Source: Ruegeria haliotis
GTDB lineage: Bacteria; Pseudomonadota; Alphaproteobacteria; Rhodobacterales; Rhodobacteraceae
Assembly (NCBI RefSeq): GCF_013377785.1
Contig: NZ_JABXWT010000002.1
Location: forward strand, 331,515-395,514
DNA length: 64,000 nt
Direction: 5' to 3'
Below, in pieces: positions 33,004-42,779 of the stretch. Every line of letters begins with the position of its first letter. Position 1 is the stretch's first letter. The notes below the pieces were generated by a model that was given only the letters and a program-made list of their open reading frames with translations, searched no databases and was not told the DNA's origin. The position numbers and the translations under genes were made by a program.

Positions 33004-33990
33004 ATGAAATCCGCAAAAAACATACTTCAACCCGAACATCGCGCCCTGAAAACGGCGGTGCTGGTTCTGGACGAATGCAACACACTCAGCTTTGCGTCAG
33101 CCGTTGATCCCATGCGCGCGGCCAATCGTCTGGCGGACCGCCCTGCATTTGACTGGGACTATGTGACCGCCACGGCCGAGCCCGCCATGCTGACCAGCGC
33201 CCTCAGTGTTCCGGGCATTCCGCTGGCCCGGTTGCAAGCCTGCGATCTGATGATCGTCGTTGCCGGGTTCCAACTGGCCCGACACGCCACCCCCAGCCTG
33301 TTGGCCGGTCTGCGCCGCATCGCAGCCACCGGCGCCACCATGGCCGGAATCGATGGTGGCCCGTGGTTGCTGGCCGAGGCCGGCCTGCTGGACGGTCATG
33401 CCGCCACCACCCATTGGGAAGACCTCGAGAATTTCTCAACCCGCTTCCCCGAGGTGGACGTCCGCCCCGACCGTTTCACCATCTCGGAGAACCGCATGAC
33501 CTCGGGCGGCGCCATCCCCGCCGTTGACATGATGCTGCATATCATAGCCGCCCGTCACGGCGCTGGATTCGCTGCCCGCGTCTCGGGGCTGTTCCTCTAT
33601 GACGGCGCACCCGAGCCCTCAAAACCGCAAAGCAGAACCGGCGCTCCGCACCGTCACACCGCCCTGACGGCCAAGGCCAATACGCTGATGGAGTCATCCC
33701 TCGACGAACCTCTTCCGCTGGCCTTTATCGCAGACCGGCTCGGAACCAGCCCGCGCACCCTGCAACAGCAGTTCCGCCTGCGCCTGAACACCACCCCGCA
33801 GGATCACTACCTGCAACTGCGCCTGGCTGAGGCCCGCCGTCTTGTCACTGATACGGATATGTCGCTGATGGATGTGGCGCTGGCCACCGGGTTTGGATCA
33901 CAGTCCAGCTTTGCCCGCGCGTTCCGCACCGCCCACGGTCTGTCAGCGCGCGATCTGCGGCAGGACCGAATACAGCCCACCCATCACTAA
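33004..33990 (+). CDS. cdhR: GlxA-family (AraC type) transcriptional activator, CdhR-like
   Basis: Regulator of 328 aa with an N-terminal DJ-1/PfpI-like domain (residues 15-195; AVLVLDECNTLSFASAVDPM, AGIDGGPWLLAEAGLLDG, in which the usual Cys of PfpI is Gly) and a C-terminal AraC-type double HTH (FIADRLGTSPRTLQQQFRLR, then MDVALATGFGSQSSFARAFR). In pseudomonads the CdhR regulator of this build activates carnitine dehydrogenase genes, and here it is divergent from the BKACE-lcdH unit, so autonomy of the module is likely. The frame is open far upstream; ATG 33004 fits the domain start. Confidence 0.88.
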   Translation: MKSAKNILQPEHRALKTAVLVLDECNTLSFASAVDPMRAANRLADRPAFDWDYVTATAEPAMLTSALSVPGIPLARLQACDLMIVVAGFQLARHATPSLLAGLRRIAATGATMAGIDGGPWLLAEAGLLDGHAATTHWEDLENFSTRFPEVDVRPDRFTISENRMTSGGAIPAVDMMLHIIAARHGAGFAARVSGLFLYDGAPEPSKPQSRTGAPHRHTALTAKANTLMESSLDEPLPLAFIADRLGTSPRTLQQQFRLRLNTTPQDHYLQLRLAEARRLVTDTDMSLMDVALATGFGSQSSFARAFRTAHGLSARDLRQDRIQPTHH

Positions 33991-33991
33991 A

Positions 33992-34053
33992 GCTTCATCT
34001 TTTCAAAAATACTCCGGGGGAGACGCCACAGGCGGCGGGGGCAGAGCCCCCTC
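33992..34053 (-). repeat. Gene-end repeat with terminator structure, copy 3
   Basis: Adjoins the stop of the aldo/keto reductase gene. Read leftward it has a GGGGGCTCTGCCCCC hairpin, a GCCGCC-TGTG-GCG step, TCCCCCGGAG, TATTTTT and GAAAAGATGAAG. The last 20 bases match copies 1 and 2; the hairpin part differs. It also lies just after the cdhR stop. Confidence 0.7.
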
Positions 34054-34055
34054 CT

Positions 34056-35102
34056 TCAATACGGCATCGGGTGCGCCCGGTGTGCTGCACTAATTTCGGC
34101 CAGCACCTCTTGAGACAAGTCCAGATCAGCGCCCGCAAGAATGTGGTCCAGCTGCGTCACCGAGGTCGCTCCAAAGATCGCCGACATCATGAACGGCCGC
34201 GTCCGACACCAGGCCAACGCCATATGCACCGGGTCCAACCCATGCCGCCCGGCAATCTCCAGATAAGCTGCCACTGCCTCGAAAACGCGCGCCGATTTGC
34301 GCCCGCCCATTTCCGGTGACAACGACATGCGCGACCTATCCGGCACCGCACCATCCTGATACTTGCCAGTCAGAAACCCGGCTCCCAAAGGAGAAAAGGC
34401 CATCAGACCCACGTCTTCATGCACGCTCAGTTCGGCCATATCCGTGTCGTAATGACGGCACAGCAGAGAGTATTCATTCTGCACCGAGGCCACACGCGGC
34501 GCACCCGTCTCGTCCGCCAGACGCAGCCACTGCGCTGTTCCCCACGCACTTTCATTTGACAGGCCAAAGGCGCGGATATTGCCCTTGTCCACCTGCGCCT
34601 GCAGCGCCTCAAGGCACTCTTGCATATTCTCCAGCACCCCGGCGCTGTTTTCGCCCGAGGGTGCAAAATCCCAGTTCTGCCGGAACATGTAACTGCCGCG
34701 ATTGGGCCAGTGGAACTGATAGAGGTCGATGTAATCCGTCTTTAATCTCCGCAGCGAACCTTCGATCGCTTCGGGAACAGTCTGACCCGAGATCGGGGCC
34801 CCGTCACGCGCATGCTGAAACCCCGCACCCGAGTGCTTGGTGGCCAGTACATAGCTGTCTCGCTTCGCAGCATTGGCCGCATTCCAGTTGCCAATGATCT
34901 CTTCTGTCCGACCAACTGTCTCTTTCGTGATCGGATTGACCGGATACATCTCGGCCGCATCGAGAAAATTGATACCCGCCGCCAGCGCCCGATCAATCTG
35001 ATGATGTGCATCCACTTCGGAAGTCTGATTGCCGAAGGTCATGGTTCCCAGACACAGGTCCGACACCATGATCCCGGTACGGCCCAAAGGCTTCATTTCC
35101 AT
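34056..35102 (-). CDS. Aldo/keto reductase
   Basis: NADPH-dependent reductase of 348 aa with a TIM-barrel fold; its substrate is unknown. The catalytic tetrad is readable: Asp and Tyr in FLDAAEMYPVNP near residue 55, Lys in VLATKHSG near 87 and His in YQFHWPNRG near 130. FGLSNESAWGTAQ and AFSPLGAGFLTGKYQDG match the group annotated as NADP(H)-dependent aldo-keto reductase (Tas-like). ATG 35102 fits the family N-terminus (MEMKPLGRTG), with GGGAG upstream; the second ATG two codons on is also possible. It ends against the repeat at 33992-34053. Confidence 0.92.
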   Translation of the reverse strand: MEMKPLGRTGIMVSDLCLGTMTFGNQTSEVDAHHQIDRALAAGINFLDAAEMYPVNPITKETVGRTEEIIGNWNAANAAKRDSYVLATKHSGAGFQHARDGAPISGQTVPEAIEGSLRRLKTDYIDLYQFHWPNRGSYMFRQNWDFAPSGENSAGVLENMQECLEALQAQVDKGNIRAFGLSNESAWGTAQWLRLADETGAPRVASVQNEYSLLCRHYDTDMAELSVHEDVGLMAFSPLGAGFLTGKYQDGAVPDRSRMSLSPEMGGRKSARVFEAVAAYLEIAGRHGLDPVHMALAWCRTRPFMMSAIFGATSVTQLDHILAGADLDLSQEVLAEISAAHRAHPMPY

Positions 35103-35139
35103 CTGTCGCTCTCCCGAAATTGTCCGCCAGAGTAATACC

Positions 35140-35598
35140 TTACGCCTCGGCCTTCTTTTCCCACCGCCCCGATTCCTCGGACCAGTACTGCGCCGAACAT
35201 CCCGCACCGGTCAGCGTCTTCCACTGCCCCCGCGCCCGCTGAACGGCGTCTGCATCATTGCCATCGAACAGAATGCACACCCGCTGCAATGTGGCAACTT
35301 CATCAGCCTCAACAGATGCCCCATCCACCGCCATCACACAGGCTGGTTCATTGGCGGCCACCGCCTCGGTCGTCAGCAAGATGAGCTGCGCCGCATCATG
35401 TGGCCCACCCGCGCGGCCATGTGGCAGGAACCCGTCCTCGGGTCCCAGCCACAGCTTTTCATCCAGCCAATCCAGCCGCGCAGGATCAGTGCCCCGCACG
35501 GCAATCCGCCACCCGGCCTGCCGTGCCTTGTCCAACAGCACCGGCAAGGTCTGCTCTAACGGCTGGCGGGTCAGGTGATAGAAATAGACGGCGCCCAT
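35140..35598 (-). CDS. holC: DNA polymerase III subunit chi
   Basis: Subunit of the clamp-loader complex that links it to single-stranded-DNA-binding protein during replication. The protein is 152 aa, starting MGAVYFYHLTRQPLEQTLPV, which is the typical chi N-terminus. DEKLWLGPEDGFLPHGRAGG near residue 50 and CVMAVDGASVE...RVCILFDGNDADAV are the family core. The upstream pepA gene ends 5 bp before the start; the pepA-holC order is common in bacteria. The frame runs open 13 codons further up, inside pepA, but that extension lacks support. Confidence 0.93.
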   Translation of the reverse strand: MGAVYFYHLTRQPLEQTLPVLLDKARQAGWRIAVRGTDPARLDWLDEKLWLGPEDGFLPHGRAGGPHDAAQLILLTTEAVAANEPACVMAVDGASVEADEVATLQRVCILFDGNDADAVQRARGQWKTLTGAGCSAQYWSEESGRWEKKAEA

Positions 35599-35602
35599 GA
35601 AA

Positions 35603-37081
35603 TCACTCGTCCGCTGTCTCGAAATTGTCCTGCACAAAACGGCTCAGCGCGCGAACACCCCACCCGGTAGCCCCTTTGGGCGCATAGGACGTTTCTGACG
35701 ACACCGAGGCCACACCGGCAATATCAAGATGGATCCAAGGCATCTCTTCCTTGACGAACCGCTGCAGGAATTGTGCCGCAGTGATCGAGCCCGCCGGACG
35801 CCCGCCAACGTTCTTCATATCCGCAATCCGCGATTTCAGCTGTTTGTCATAGCCCTCGCCCAGCGGCAGACGCCACGCGCCCTCATCCTCGGCTTTGGCC
35901 GATTTCAGGAAGGCATCGCAGAAGGTGTCATTGTTCGAGAATACACCGGCATTCTCATGCCCCAACCCGATGATGACCGCGCCGGTCAGCGTCGCCAGAT
36001 CGATCATGCCAACTGGCTCGAACCGTTCCTGCGCGTACCACATCACGTCACACAGAACCAAACGGCCCTCTGCATCGGTGTTGATGATCTCGACCGTGTC
36101 ACCCTTCATCGACGTGACCACATCGCCCGGGCGGGTCGCACTGCCCGAAGGCATGTTCTCGACCAGACCAACCAGACCTACCACATTGGCCTTGGCCTTG
36201 CGTTTCGCCAGCCCACGCATGGTGCCTGCGACAACGCCGGCCCCGCCCATGTCCATGGTCATGTCTTCCATACCACCGGCAGGCTTCAGCGAAATACCAC
36301 CGGTGTCGAACACCACGCCTTTTCCGACCAGCGCCAGCGGCGCATCGTCTTTGTCGCCGCCCTTCCAATGCATGACGACCACTTTCGACGGGCTGTCCGA
36401 ACCCTGGCCGACGCTCAGCAATGTGCGCATGCCCAGCTCGGCCAGCTTGTCTTCGTCCAGAACTTCGACCTCCAGTCCCAGCGCCTGCATCTCTTCCAAA
36501 CGGTTGGCGAATTCGGTGGTGGTCAGAACATTCGCAGGTTCGTTGGTCAGATCGCGGGTCATCCGAACGCCATCCGCTACCGCGTAAAGCGGCGCAAAAC
36601 CCGCTTCAATCTCGTCATGTTTCGAGTGGCCGATCGTGACCGCACCAGCCTCATCACTCTCTTTGGTTTTGTGCGCGTCAAAATCGTAACTGCGCAGCGC
36701 AATGCCCAGTGCCAGTTCCTCGCAACGGACCTGATTGCCTGCCATCACCAGCATATCTTTGCCGCCCGCCACCTTGGCCAGCGCCGCCCCCGCCTTGCGC
36801 GCCTCGTCATGCTCGGGTCGGCGCGGCAGCACCAACACGTCCAGCGCCTCGGCCATCATGCCGCCCGGCCACGCCATCGAGATCACATCCCCGGTCTTGG
36901 CCTTGCCGAACTTCTCACTTTCGACCAGTCGCGCCACAGCGCCCCGTGTCAGTCGGTTGGCCCGACGCGCGGCGGGGCTCATCCTGCCATCGGACGGAAT
37001 GATGATCACCACACGCCCTTCGGCCTGTGCCATTGCGTCCACGTCCAAGGCCTGAAAACGGATCGGTACCAGACTGCTCAT
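35603..37081 (-). CDS. pepA: Leucyl (cytosol) aminopeptidase
   Basis: Hexameric, two-metal M17 aminopeptidase that removes N-terminal residues from peptides in the cytoplasm. The protein of 492 aa has a variable N-terminal domain and the conserved catalytic half: LVGKGVVFDTGGISLKP near residue 250, the metal ligands in MTMDMGGAGVV, and the family signature NTDAEGRLVL near 335. GAGGAG lies 8 nt before ATG 37081. It is followed by holC at 5 bp and is divergent from the LPS-transport operon. Confidence 0.97.
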   Translation of the reverse strand: MSSLVPIRFQALDVDAMAQAEGRVVIIIPSDGRMSPAARRANRLTRGAVARLVESEKFGKAKTGDVISMAWPGGMMAEALDVLVLPRRPEHDEARKAGAALAKVAGGKDMLVMAGNQVRCEELALGIALRSYDFDAHKTKESDEAGAVTIGHSKHDEIEAGFAPLYAVADGVRMTRDLTNEPANVLTTTEFANRLEEMQALGLEVEVLDEDKLAELGMRTLLSVGQGSDSPSKVVVMHWKGGDKDDAPLALVGKGVVFDTGGISLKPAGGMEDMTMDMGGAGVVAGTMRGLAKRKAKANVVGLVGLVENMPSGSATRPGDVVTSMKGDTVEIINTDAEGRLVLCDVMWYAQERFEPVGMIDLATLTGAVIIGLGHENAGVFSNNDTFCDAFLKSAKAEDEGAWRLPLGEGYDKQLKSRIADMKNVGGRPAGSITAAQFLQRFVKEEMPWIHLDIAGVASVSSETSYAPKGATGWGVRALSRFVQDNFETADE

Positions 37082-37310
37082 TGCAAACTCCTCAAAATCT
37101 GTTCCCCAAGACCTAGCCCGCACCGCGCGACTTGACCAGATAGCAGTTTTCCCCGCCCGCCAATTGCATTATGGTCCCGGAAAAATAACCGGCAGGCTCG
37201 GGGGAGAATGAAGTGGCACCAAACGGCAGGCATAGGCCGTCGCGCATGATTCTGCGCGCAGGCGAATCTGGCCTGAAAGCCCGCGCCGCAAACCCTGTGG
37301 GGGCACGTCC

Positions 37311-38411
37311 GTGATCCTCGACCGCTATTTCGCACGCCGTTTCATGCAGAGCTTTCTGGTTATCGGCGGCATTTTCCTGACATTGATGATTCTGATCGAC
37401 CTGATCGAACAGCTACGCCGCTTCGATGATGTCGATCTGTCTTTTAGTCGGTTGCTGCACCTGACCTTGCTCAACACGCCTGCCGCAATCAGCGAAATGC
37501 TGCCCCTGCTGGTTATTCTCTCCACGATCGCCCTGTTTGTCGGGCTAGCGCGCACCTCGGAACTGGTGGTGACCCGCGCTACTGGCCGATCCGGCATCCG
37601 CGCGTTGCTGGCCCCGGTTTTGCTTGCGCTGACCATCGGCGCGCTTGCCGTAGCGCTGTTGAATCCGATTGCCGCCGCCACATCCGAAGAGTTTCAGCGC
37701 CTCTCCGACTCGTATCGCAACAATGGCAGTTCAGCACTGTCGATCAGCAGCGAGGGCCTGTGGCTGCGCCAAAGCGCGGAAAACGGTCAGGCGGTGGTTC
37801 ACGCCCGGGGCACGTCGAACGGCGACACACTGGGATTGAATGACGTGACCATCATCACCTTTGCGCGCAACGGCAAGCCAACCCAACAGATTCTCGCCGA
37901 CCGGGCCGAGTTGGAAGACGGCAATTGGGTTCTGTCCCACGCCAAAATCTGGACGTTGGAGGACGGGCAGAACCCTGAAACCAACGCGGTGGAACACGAA
38001 CGGCTGGAACTGCCAACGACCCTGACGCGCGAGCGTATTCTGGATACGCTGGGCAAACAGGATTCGGTTTCGGTCTATGACCTGCCACAGCTGATCCGTG
38101 ACCTGCGCGAGGCTGGGTTCTCGACCAAGCAATACGAGGTTTGGCTTCAAGTGCAGTTGGCCCGCCCCTTATTTCTGGTCGCTATGGTTTTGATTGGCGC
38201 GGCCTTCACAATGCGACACGTGCGCTTTGGCGGAACCGGGATTGCTGTTCTCACGGCGGTTCTGCTGGGCTTTTCCATCTATTTCGTACGCAACTTCGCA
38301 CAAATTCTAGGGGAAAACGGACAATTGCCCATATACGTCGCCGCCTGGGCCCCGCCCTTTGCTGCAATTCTCTTGTCACTTGGTTTATTGCTGCACGCGG
38401 AGGACGGCTGA
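37311..38411 (+). CDS. lptG: LPS export permease LptG
   Basis: Inner-membrane permease of the Lpt ABC complex, which extracts lipopolysaccharide and feeds the periplasmic LptA/C bridge. The protein of 366 aa starts with GTG (MILDRYFARRFMQ). Three N-terminal helices and three C-terminal helices enclose a periplasmic beta-jellyroll (about 125-260). AISEMLPLLVILSTIALFVG, LARTSELVVTRATGRSG, and GLWLRQ mark it as LptG. The partner lptF, often just upstream, is not in this window. The stop overlaps lptD by 1 bp, so the operon is translated as a unit. Confidence 0.9.
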   Translation: MILDRYFARRFMQSFLVIGGIFLTLMILIDLIEQLRRFDDVDLSFSRLLHLTLLNTPAAISEMLPLLVILSTIALFVGLARTSELVVTRATGRSGIRALLAPVLLALTIGALAVALLNPIAAATSEEFQRLSDSYRNNGSSALSISSEGLWLRQSAENGQAVVHARGTSNGDTLGLNDVTIITFARNGKPTQQILADRAELEDGNWVLSHAKIWTLEDGQNPETNAVEHERLELPTTLTRERILDTLGKQDSVSVYDLPQLIRDLREAGFSTKQYEVWLQVQLARPLFLVAMVLIGAAFTMRHVRFGGTGIAVLTAVLLGFSIYFVRNFAQILGENGQLPIYVAAWAPPFAAILLSLGLLLHAEDG

Positions 38412-40573
38412 TGCGGCGTATTGCACCTTTGTTGCTGACAAGCGCGCTGGCCTTGTCCGTTCCCTTGGGCCTCGCCGCCCAGACGGCTCCGACGCAGACG
38501 CAGGGTCAAGGATCCACGGAACAGGAACAGCCCGCTCTTCTGGTCGCCGACAGAGTCTTTATCACGCCCGAGCGCAAGCTGGTGGCCGAAGGCAATGTCG
38601 AAGCCTTTCAGGGCGACGTCAAACTGTCCGCACGGCGCGTGACCTATGACCGCGAAACCGGCGAGCTTTTGCTCGAAGGCCCCATTCGCATCGATCAGGG
38701 CGGGCAAACGACAATTCTGGCGGATTCAGCACAGCTGGACAGCGGCATCCAGAACGGGTTGCTGATCGGCGCGCGGATGGTGTTCGACCAGCAGGTTCAG
38801 ATCGCCTCGGTCCAGGCGCAGCGCGCCTCGGGGCGTTATACACAATTCAGCAAGGTTTCGGCCACGTCGTGCCATGTCTGCGCAAACGGCAAGCCGCCGC
38901 TCTGGCAGATCAGGGCCCGCAAGGTGACGCATGACCAGTTGGAACGTCAGTTGTATTTCGAGGGCGCGCAGCTTCGTGTTCTGGACTACCCGGTGTTTTA
39001 CTTTCCCTACCTGCGCCTGCCGGACCCGACACTGGACCGTGCGACCGGCTTTCTGGTCCCGTCCATCCGCAGCACGTCTCAGCTGGGCACCGGAGTACAG
39101 ATTCCGTATTTCTTCAAGATCGGCGATCACAAGGATCTGACGCTGACCCCCTATATTTCAGCCAGCACAAAAACGCTCGGCTATCGCTATCGTCAGGCCT
39201 TTGTAAACGGCCGCATTCAGATCGAAGGCGCCTATACCCGCGATGACATCCAGCAGAATCAGGACCGCGGCTATCTCTTCGCCAATGGCTGGTTCAATCT
39301 GAAGAATGACTTCCGGTTGACCTTCAATCTGCAGACCACATCCGACGACGCCTATCTTGCCGATTACGGCCTGCCGGATCTGGACCGTTTGCGCAGTGAA
39401 ATCGCACTTGAACGGATCAAGCGGGATACCGCGTTCAGAACCAGCTTTATCCATTACAAGACCCTGCGTGACAGCGAAAATCAGGACGATATCCCATCCC
39501 GTGTGTTTGATCTGAACTACGAGAAACGTTTTTTCCCCAGCACTGTGGGAGGGGAAATCCGATTAGGCTTTCTCAGCCACGCGCACGAACGCACCAGCGA
39601 TGTCGACGTTACTGGCCGCGACATCGCACGGGCGACCTTTGATGCGGAATGGTTGCGCAGCTGGACCTTTGCCTCCGGCCTTCGGGCTGACGCACAATTT
39701 GGGGCGTCGATTGATACGTTCGACATTCGCCACGACAGCAACTTTCCGGATCGGGTCACCCGAACAACCCCGCGCGCAGCGCTGACGCTGCGTTATCCCA
39801 TGACACGACGGGAACAGTCCGGAGCGACCCAGTTCCTTGAGCCGATCGCACAGTTCGGATGGACTGATGTATCCGACACGGATGTTCCAAACGACGAAAG
39901 CACCTTTCAGGAGTTTGATCAGGGTAACCTGCTGTCGCTGTCGCGTTTCCCTGCGGATGACCAGCGCGAAGATGGCGCCACCGCCGTTGTCGGTGTCAAT
40001 TGGGCCCGGTACGGCGCTGACGGCCGGCAGGCTCTGGCCACGGTCGGTCAGGTCTTTCGCGCGGATGCCGACCCGGATTTCAACCTGACATCCGGTTTGC
40101 AGGGTACATCCTCGGATATTTTGCTGGCCGGACAGATCAGAACGGCAAACGGCTGGTCCCTCGCCGGGCGCGGCTTGCTCGACGGTGATTTCAGTTTCTC
40201 CAAGGCCGAATTGCGCGGCGGATGGCAGCGACAGGGCGCAAACGTGTCCGGCAGCTACATCTGGCAAGAAACCGACCCGGCCGAAAATGCCAATGACGAG
40301 ATTTCCGAGATCTGGTTGCTTGGCAACTATCAGATTGACCGGAACTGGCTGACCGGGGCCGAAGCACGGTACGATCTGAGCGAATCCGAACCCATTCGTC
40401 TTGGCCTTGACCTGACCTACCAGAACGAGTGTGTTCAGGTTAACATGTCCGTAAGCAGACGCTTTACTTCAACATCAACTATTGAGCCTTCGACCGAATT
40501 CGGCTTTACCCTGTCGCTGACAGGATACGCCATCGAAGGCGGTGGTAATACATACAAGAGAAAATGCAGTTGA
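38411..40573 (+). CDS. lptD: LPS-assembly protein LptD
   Basis: Outer-membrane barrel that with LptE places lipopolysaccharide in the outer leaflet. The protein of 720 aa has a signal peptide (MRRIAPLLLTSALALSVPLG, ending near AAQ), an N-terminal OstA/jellyroll domain (about 45-150: RVFITPERKLVAEGNVEAFQ) and a large C-terminal barrel of about 26 strands. The paired cysteines of CHVCANGKPPLWQIRAR (near 155) and the late Cys in QNECVQVNMS provide the inter-domain disulfides expected for LptD. It overlaps surA by 10 bp. Confidence 0.95.
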   Translation: MRRIAPLLLTSALALSVPLGLAAQTAPTQTQGQGSTEQEQPALLVADRVFITPERKLVAEGNVEAFQGDVKLSARRVTYDRETGELLLEGPIRIDQGGQTTILADSAQLDSGIQNGLLIGARMVFDQQVQIASVQAQRASGRYTQFSKVSATSCHVCANGKPPLWQIRARKVTHDQLERQLYFEGAQLRVLDYPVFYFPYLRLPDPTLDRATGFLVPSIRSTSQLGTGVQIPYFFKIGDHKDLTLTPYISASTKTLGYRYRQAFVNGRIQIEGAYTRDDIQQNQDRGYLFANGWFNLKNDFRLTFNLQTTSDDAYLADYGLPDLDRLRSEIALERIKRDTAFRTSFIHYKTLRDSENQDDIPSRVFDLNYEKRFFPSTVGGEIRLGFLSHAHERTSDVDVTGRDIARATFDAEWLRSWTFASGLRADAQFGASIDTFDIRHDSNFPDRVTRTTPRAALTLRYPMTRREQSGATQFLEPIAQFGWTDVSDTDVPNDESTFQEFDQGNLLSLSRFPADDQREDGATAVVGVNWARYGADGRQALATVGQVFRADADPDFNLTSGLQGTSSDILLAGQIRTANGWSLAGRGLLDGDFSFSKAELRGGWQRQGANVSGSYIWQETDPAENANDEISEIWLLGNYQIDRNWLTGAEARYDLSESEPIRLGLDLTYQNECVQVNMSVSRRFTSTSTIEPSTEFGFTLSLTGYAIEGGGNTYKRKCS

Positions 40574-41817
40574 TATCAGGTTTCTCCAGATTTCTTCGTT
40601 CCGGTTGGTTTAAACCGGTCACGCCGGCACTGGCCGCCGTTTTCCTCGCCTTTGCAACGCCGCATGTCAGCGCCCAGAGCTTGTTCTCGCCAGCGGTGCG
40701 CGTCAATCAGGACGTTGTCACCTGGTACGAGCTGGAACAGCGGCAGCAGTTTCTGGATGCATTGGGCTCGTCCGGCAGTTCCGAGGCCGAGGTTCGTCAA
40801 ACCCTGATCGACGACCGCCTGCGCAAACAGGCCATGCGCGAGGCCGGTATCGTTGCCGCCCCCGAAGATGTGCAGGTAGGTATCGATGAATTTGCCGCCC
40901 GTGGGCGGCTGACGACCGAGCAATTCCTGCAATTGCTGAGTGATGCGGGCGTTGATCCGGAAACCGTCCGGGACTTTGTGGCCGACCAGTTGTCCTGGCG
41001 GGATTATGTCAGCGCACGTTTTCTGTCTCAGGCCAGACCCACCGAAGACGAAATCAACCGGGCGCTCGGTCAGTCCGGTGGGGGTGGTCTACAGGTGCTG
41101 CTGTCCGAGGTCATTATCCCCGTCAATCCACAGACGTTGGCGCAGACCGAGCTGTTGGCCGAAGAAATCTCGCAAGTGCAGGGATTCGATGCCTTCTCGT
41201 CCGCTGCCGCCCAGTATTCGGCTGCCGCGACTCGCGAAGATGGTGGTCGTCTGGACTGGCTGAACATCACCAACCTGCCGCCCGCGCTGCAACCAGTGAT
41301 TCTGGGCCTCAAGAATGGTGAGATCACCGATCCGCTGACCCTGCCCAACGCCATCGCGCTGTTCCAGTTGCGGGGCCTGCGCGAGGTCGCGACCGGCACG
41401 CCAAGCTATTCCGAAATCGATTACGCCATCTATTACCTGCCCGGCGGCCGCAGCGCTGATGCTCTGGCGTCTGCTGCACGGCTGAAAGAGGATATCGACA
41501 CCTGCGATGACCTTTATGGTATCGCGAAAGATCAACCCGCAGACGTGCTGGAGCGTATTTCGGCCAGCCCGTCCGACATCCCGCGTGATGTGGCGGTGGA
41601 ATTGGCCAAACTCGATCCAAATGAGGTTTCAACAACTCTGACCCGCAACAACGGACAGACCTTGATGTTCCTGATGATGTGCAACCGAACCCGTAATCTG
41701 GGTGAAGATACCTCTCGTGAGGACGTGGCCAACGCCCTGACCCAACAGCGCTTGCAAACCTTTGCAGAAAGCCTGTTGGAACAACTTCGGGCCGACGCGA
41801 CCATCATCGAGCAATGA
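40564..41817 (+). CDS. surA: Periplasmic chaperone/peptidyl-prolyl isomerase SurA
   Basis: Chaperone that carries outer-membrane proteins, LptD included, across the periplasm. The protein of 417 aa has a signal peptide (about residues 1-37, PHVSAQ), a SurA N-terminal helical domain (VRVNQDVVTWYELEQR, RQTLIDDRLRKQAMREAGI) and one parvulin domain (about 175-290: LLSEVIIPVNPQT, REDGGRLDWLNITNLPPALQ, DPLTLPNAIALFQLRG). E. coli SurA has two parvulin domains, but many alphaproteobacterial proteins have one. It overlaps lptD by 10 bp and pdxA by 4 bp. Confidence 0.93.
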   Translation: MQLISGFSRFLRSGWFKPVTPALAAVFLAFATPHVSAQSLFSPAVRVNQDVVTWYELEQRQQFLDALGSSGSSEAEVRQTLIDDRLRKQAMREAGIVAAPEDVQVGIDEFAARGRLTTEQFLQLLSDAGVDPETVRDFVADQLSWRDYVSARFLSQARPTEDEINRALGQSGGGGLQVLLSEVIIPVNPQTLAQTELLAEEISQVQGFDAFSSAAAQYSAAATREDGGRLDWLNITNLPPALQPVILGLKNGEITDPLTLPNAIALFQLRGLREVATGTPSYSEIDYAIYYLPGGRSADALASAARLKEDIDTCDDLYGIAKDQPADVLERISASPSDIPRDVAVELAKLDPNEVSTTLTRNNGQTLMFLMMCNRTRNLGEDTSREDVANALTQQRLQTFAESLLEQLRADATIIEQ

Positions 41818-42779
41818 CGGCCCCGATCGCGCTCAGCTGCGGTGACCCGGCCGGAATCGGTCCGGAAATCGCAGCCAAGGCGTGGCATCAGTTGCGGGAC
41901 ACCTGCCCGTTTTTCTATATCGGCGATGCGGCTCACCTGCCCGGTGACACGCCAACACGGCGGATCACGACCCCTTGGGAGGCTGGGACCGTCAGCGCAA
42001 CCGCCCTGCCCGTGCTGCAATTGGATTTCCCTCTCCCAAACGTACCGGGCCAGCCCGAACCTGCCAACGCGCCGTCGGTGATTGACGCTATCGAACTGGG
42101 GGTCACGCTGGTCAGGTCCGGTGCCGCCTCGGCGCTGTGCACGGCGCCCATCAATAAACGGGCCCTGATCGACGGTGCCGGATTCGCCTATCCCGGCCAT
42201 ACCGAGTTTCTGGCAGCACTCGCCGGGCGTGAGCGGGTGGTCATGATGCTGGCCAGTGACCAACTGCGCGTCGTCCCGGCCACCATTCACATCCCGTTGT
42301 CCCGCGTTCCTCAGGAACTGACCCCGGACCTGTTGCGCGACACCATCGCCATCACTGCAGACGGCCTGCGCCATCAATTCGGTATCGCCCATCCCCGCAT
42401 CGCTGTGGCTGGCCTTAATCCTCATGCGGGCGAAGGTGGCAAGATGGGGACCGAAGAACTGGACTGGATCGCCCCTTTGTTGGCAGAACTCGCCCTCGAA
42501 GACTGCTCTGTCACCGGTCCACATCCGGCAGATACCATGTTCCACACCGCTGCCCGCGCCCGCTATGACGCCGCGATTGCAATGTATCACGACCAGGCGC
42601 TGATCCCGATCAAGACGCTGGATTTTGACCGGGGCGTGAACGTGACGCTGGGCCTGCCCTTCATCCGCACATCGCCCGACCATGGCACCGCGCTGGATAT
42701 TGCCGGAACAGGCACCGCCAACCCGTCCAGCCTGATCGAGGCCCTGAAACTCGCTCAAAAGATGGCATCCAGATCATGA
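41814..42779 (+). CDS. pdxA: 4-hydroxythreonine-4-phosphate dehydrogenase
   Basis: NAD-dependent, metal-using enzyme of pyridoxal-5'-phosphate synthesis. The protein of 321 aa has [20 protein letters not shown] at the start, [20 protein letters not shown] with PGHTEFLA near 125, the [14 protein letters not shown] motif near 198 and [14 protein letters not shown] near 260, with the three metal-ligand histidines. Its position between surA and ksgA is conserved in many proteobacteria. The start overlaps surA and the stop overlaps ksgA, both by ATGA. Confidence 0.96.
   Translation: MTAPIALSCGDPAGIGPEIAAKAWHQLRDTCPFFYIGDAAHLPGDTPTRRITTPWEAGTVSATALPVLQLDFPLPNVPGQPEPANAPSVIDAIELGVTLVRSGAASALCTAPINKRALIDGAGFAYPGHTEFLAALAGRERVVMMLASDQLRVVPATIHIPLSRVPQELTPDLLRDTIAITADGLRHQFGIAHPRIAVAGLNPHAGEGGKMGTEELDWIAPLLAELALEDCSVTGPHPADTMFHTAARARYDAAIAMYHDQALIPIKTLDFDRGVNVTLGLPFIRTSPDHGTALDIAGTGTANPSSLIEALKLAQKMASRS

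Noticed and set aside
35729-37135. Long open frame antisense to pepA (about 468 codons)
   Set aside because: Shadow of a certain gene with all catalytic motifs; the antisense product is His/Arg/Gln-rich with no domain.
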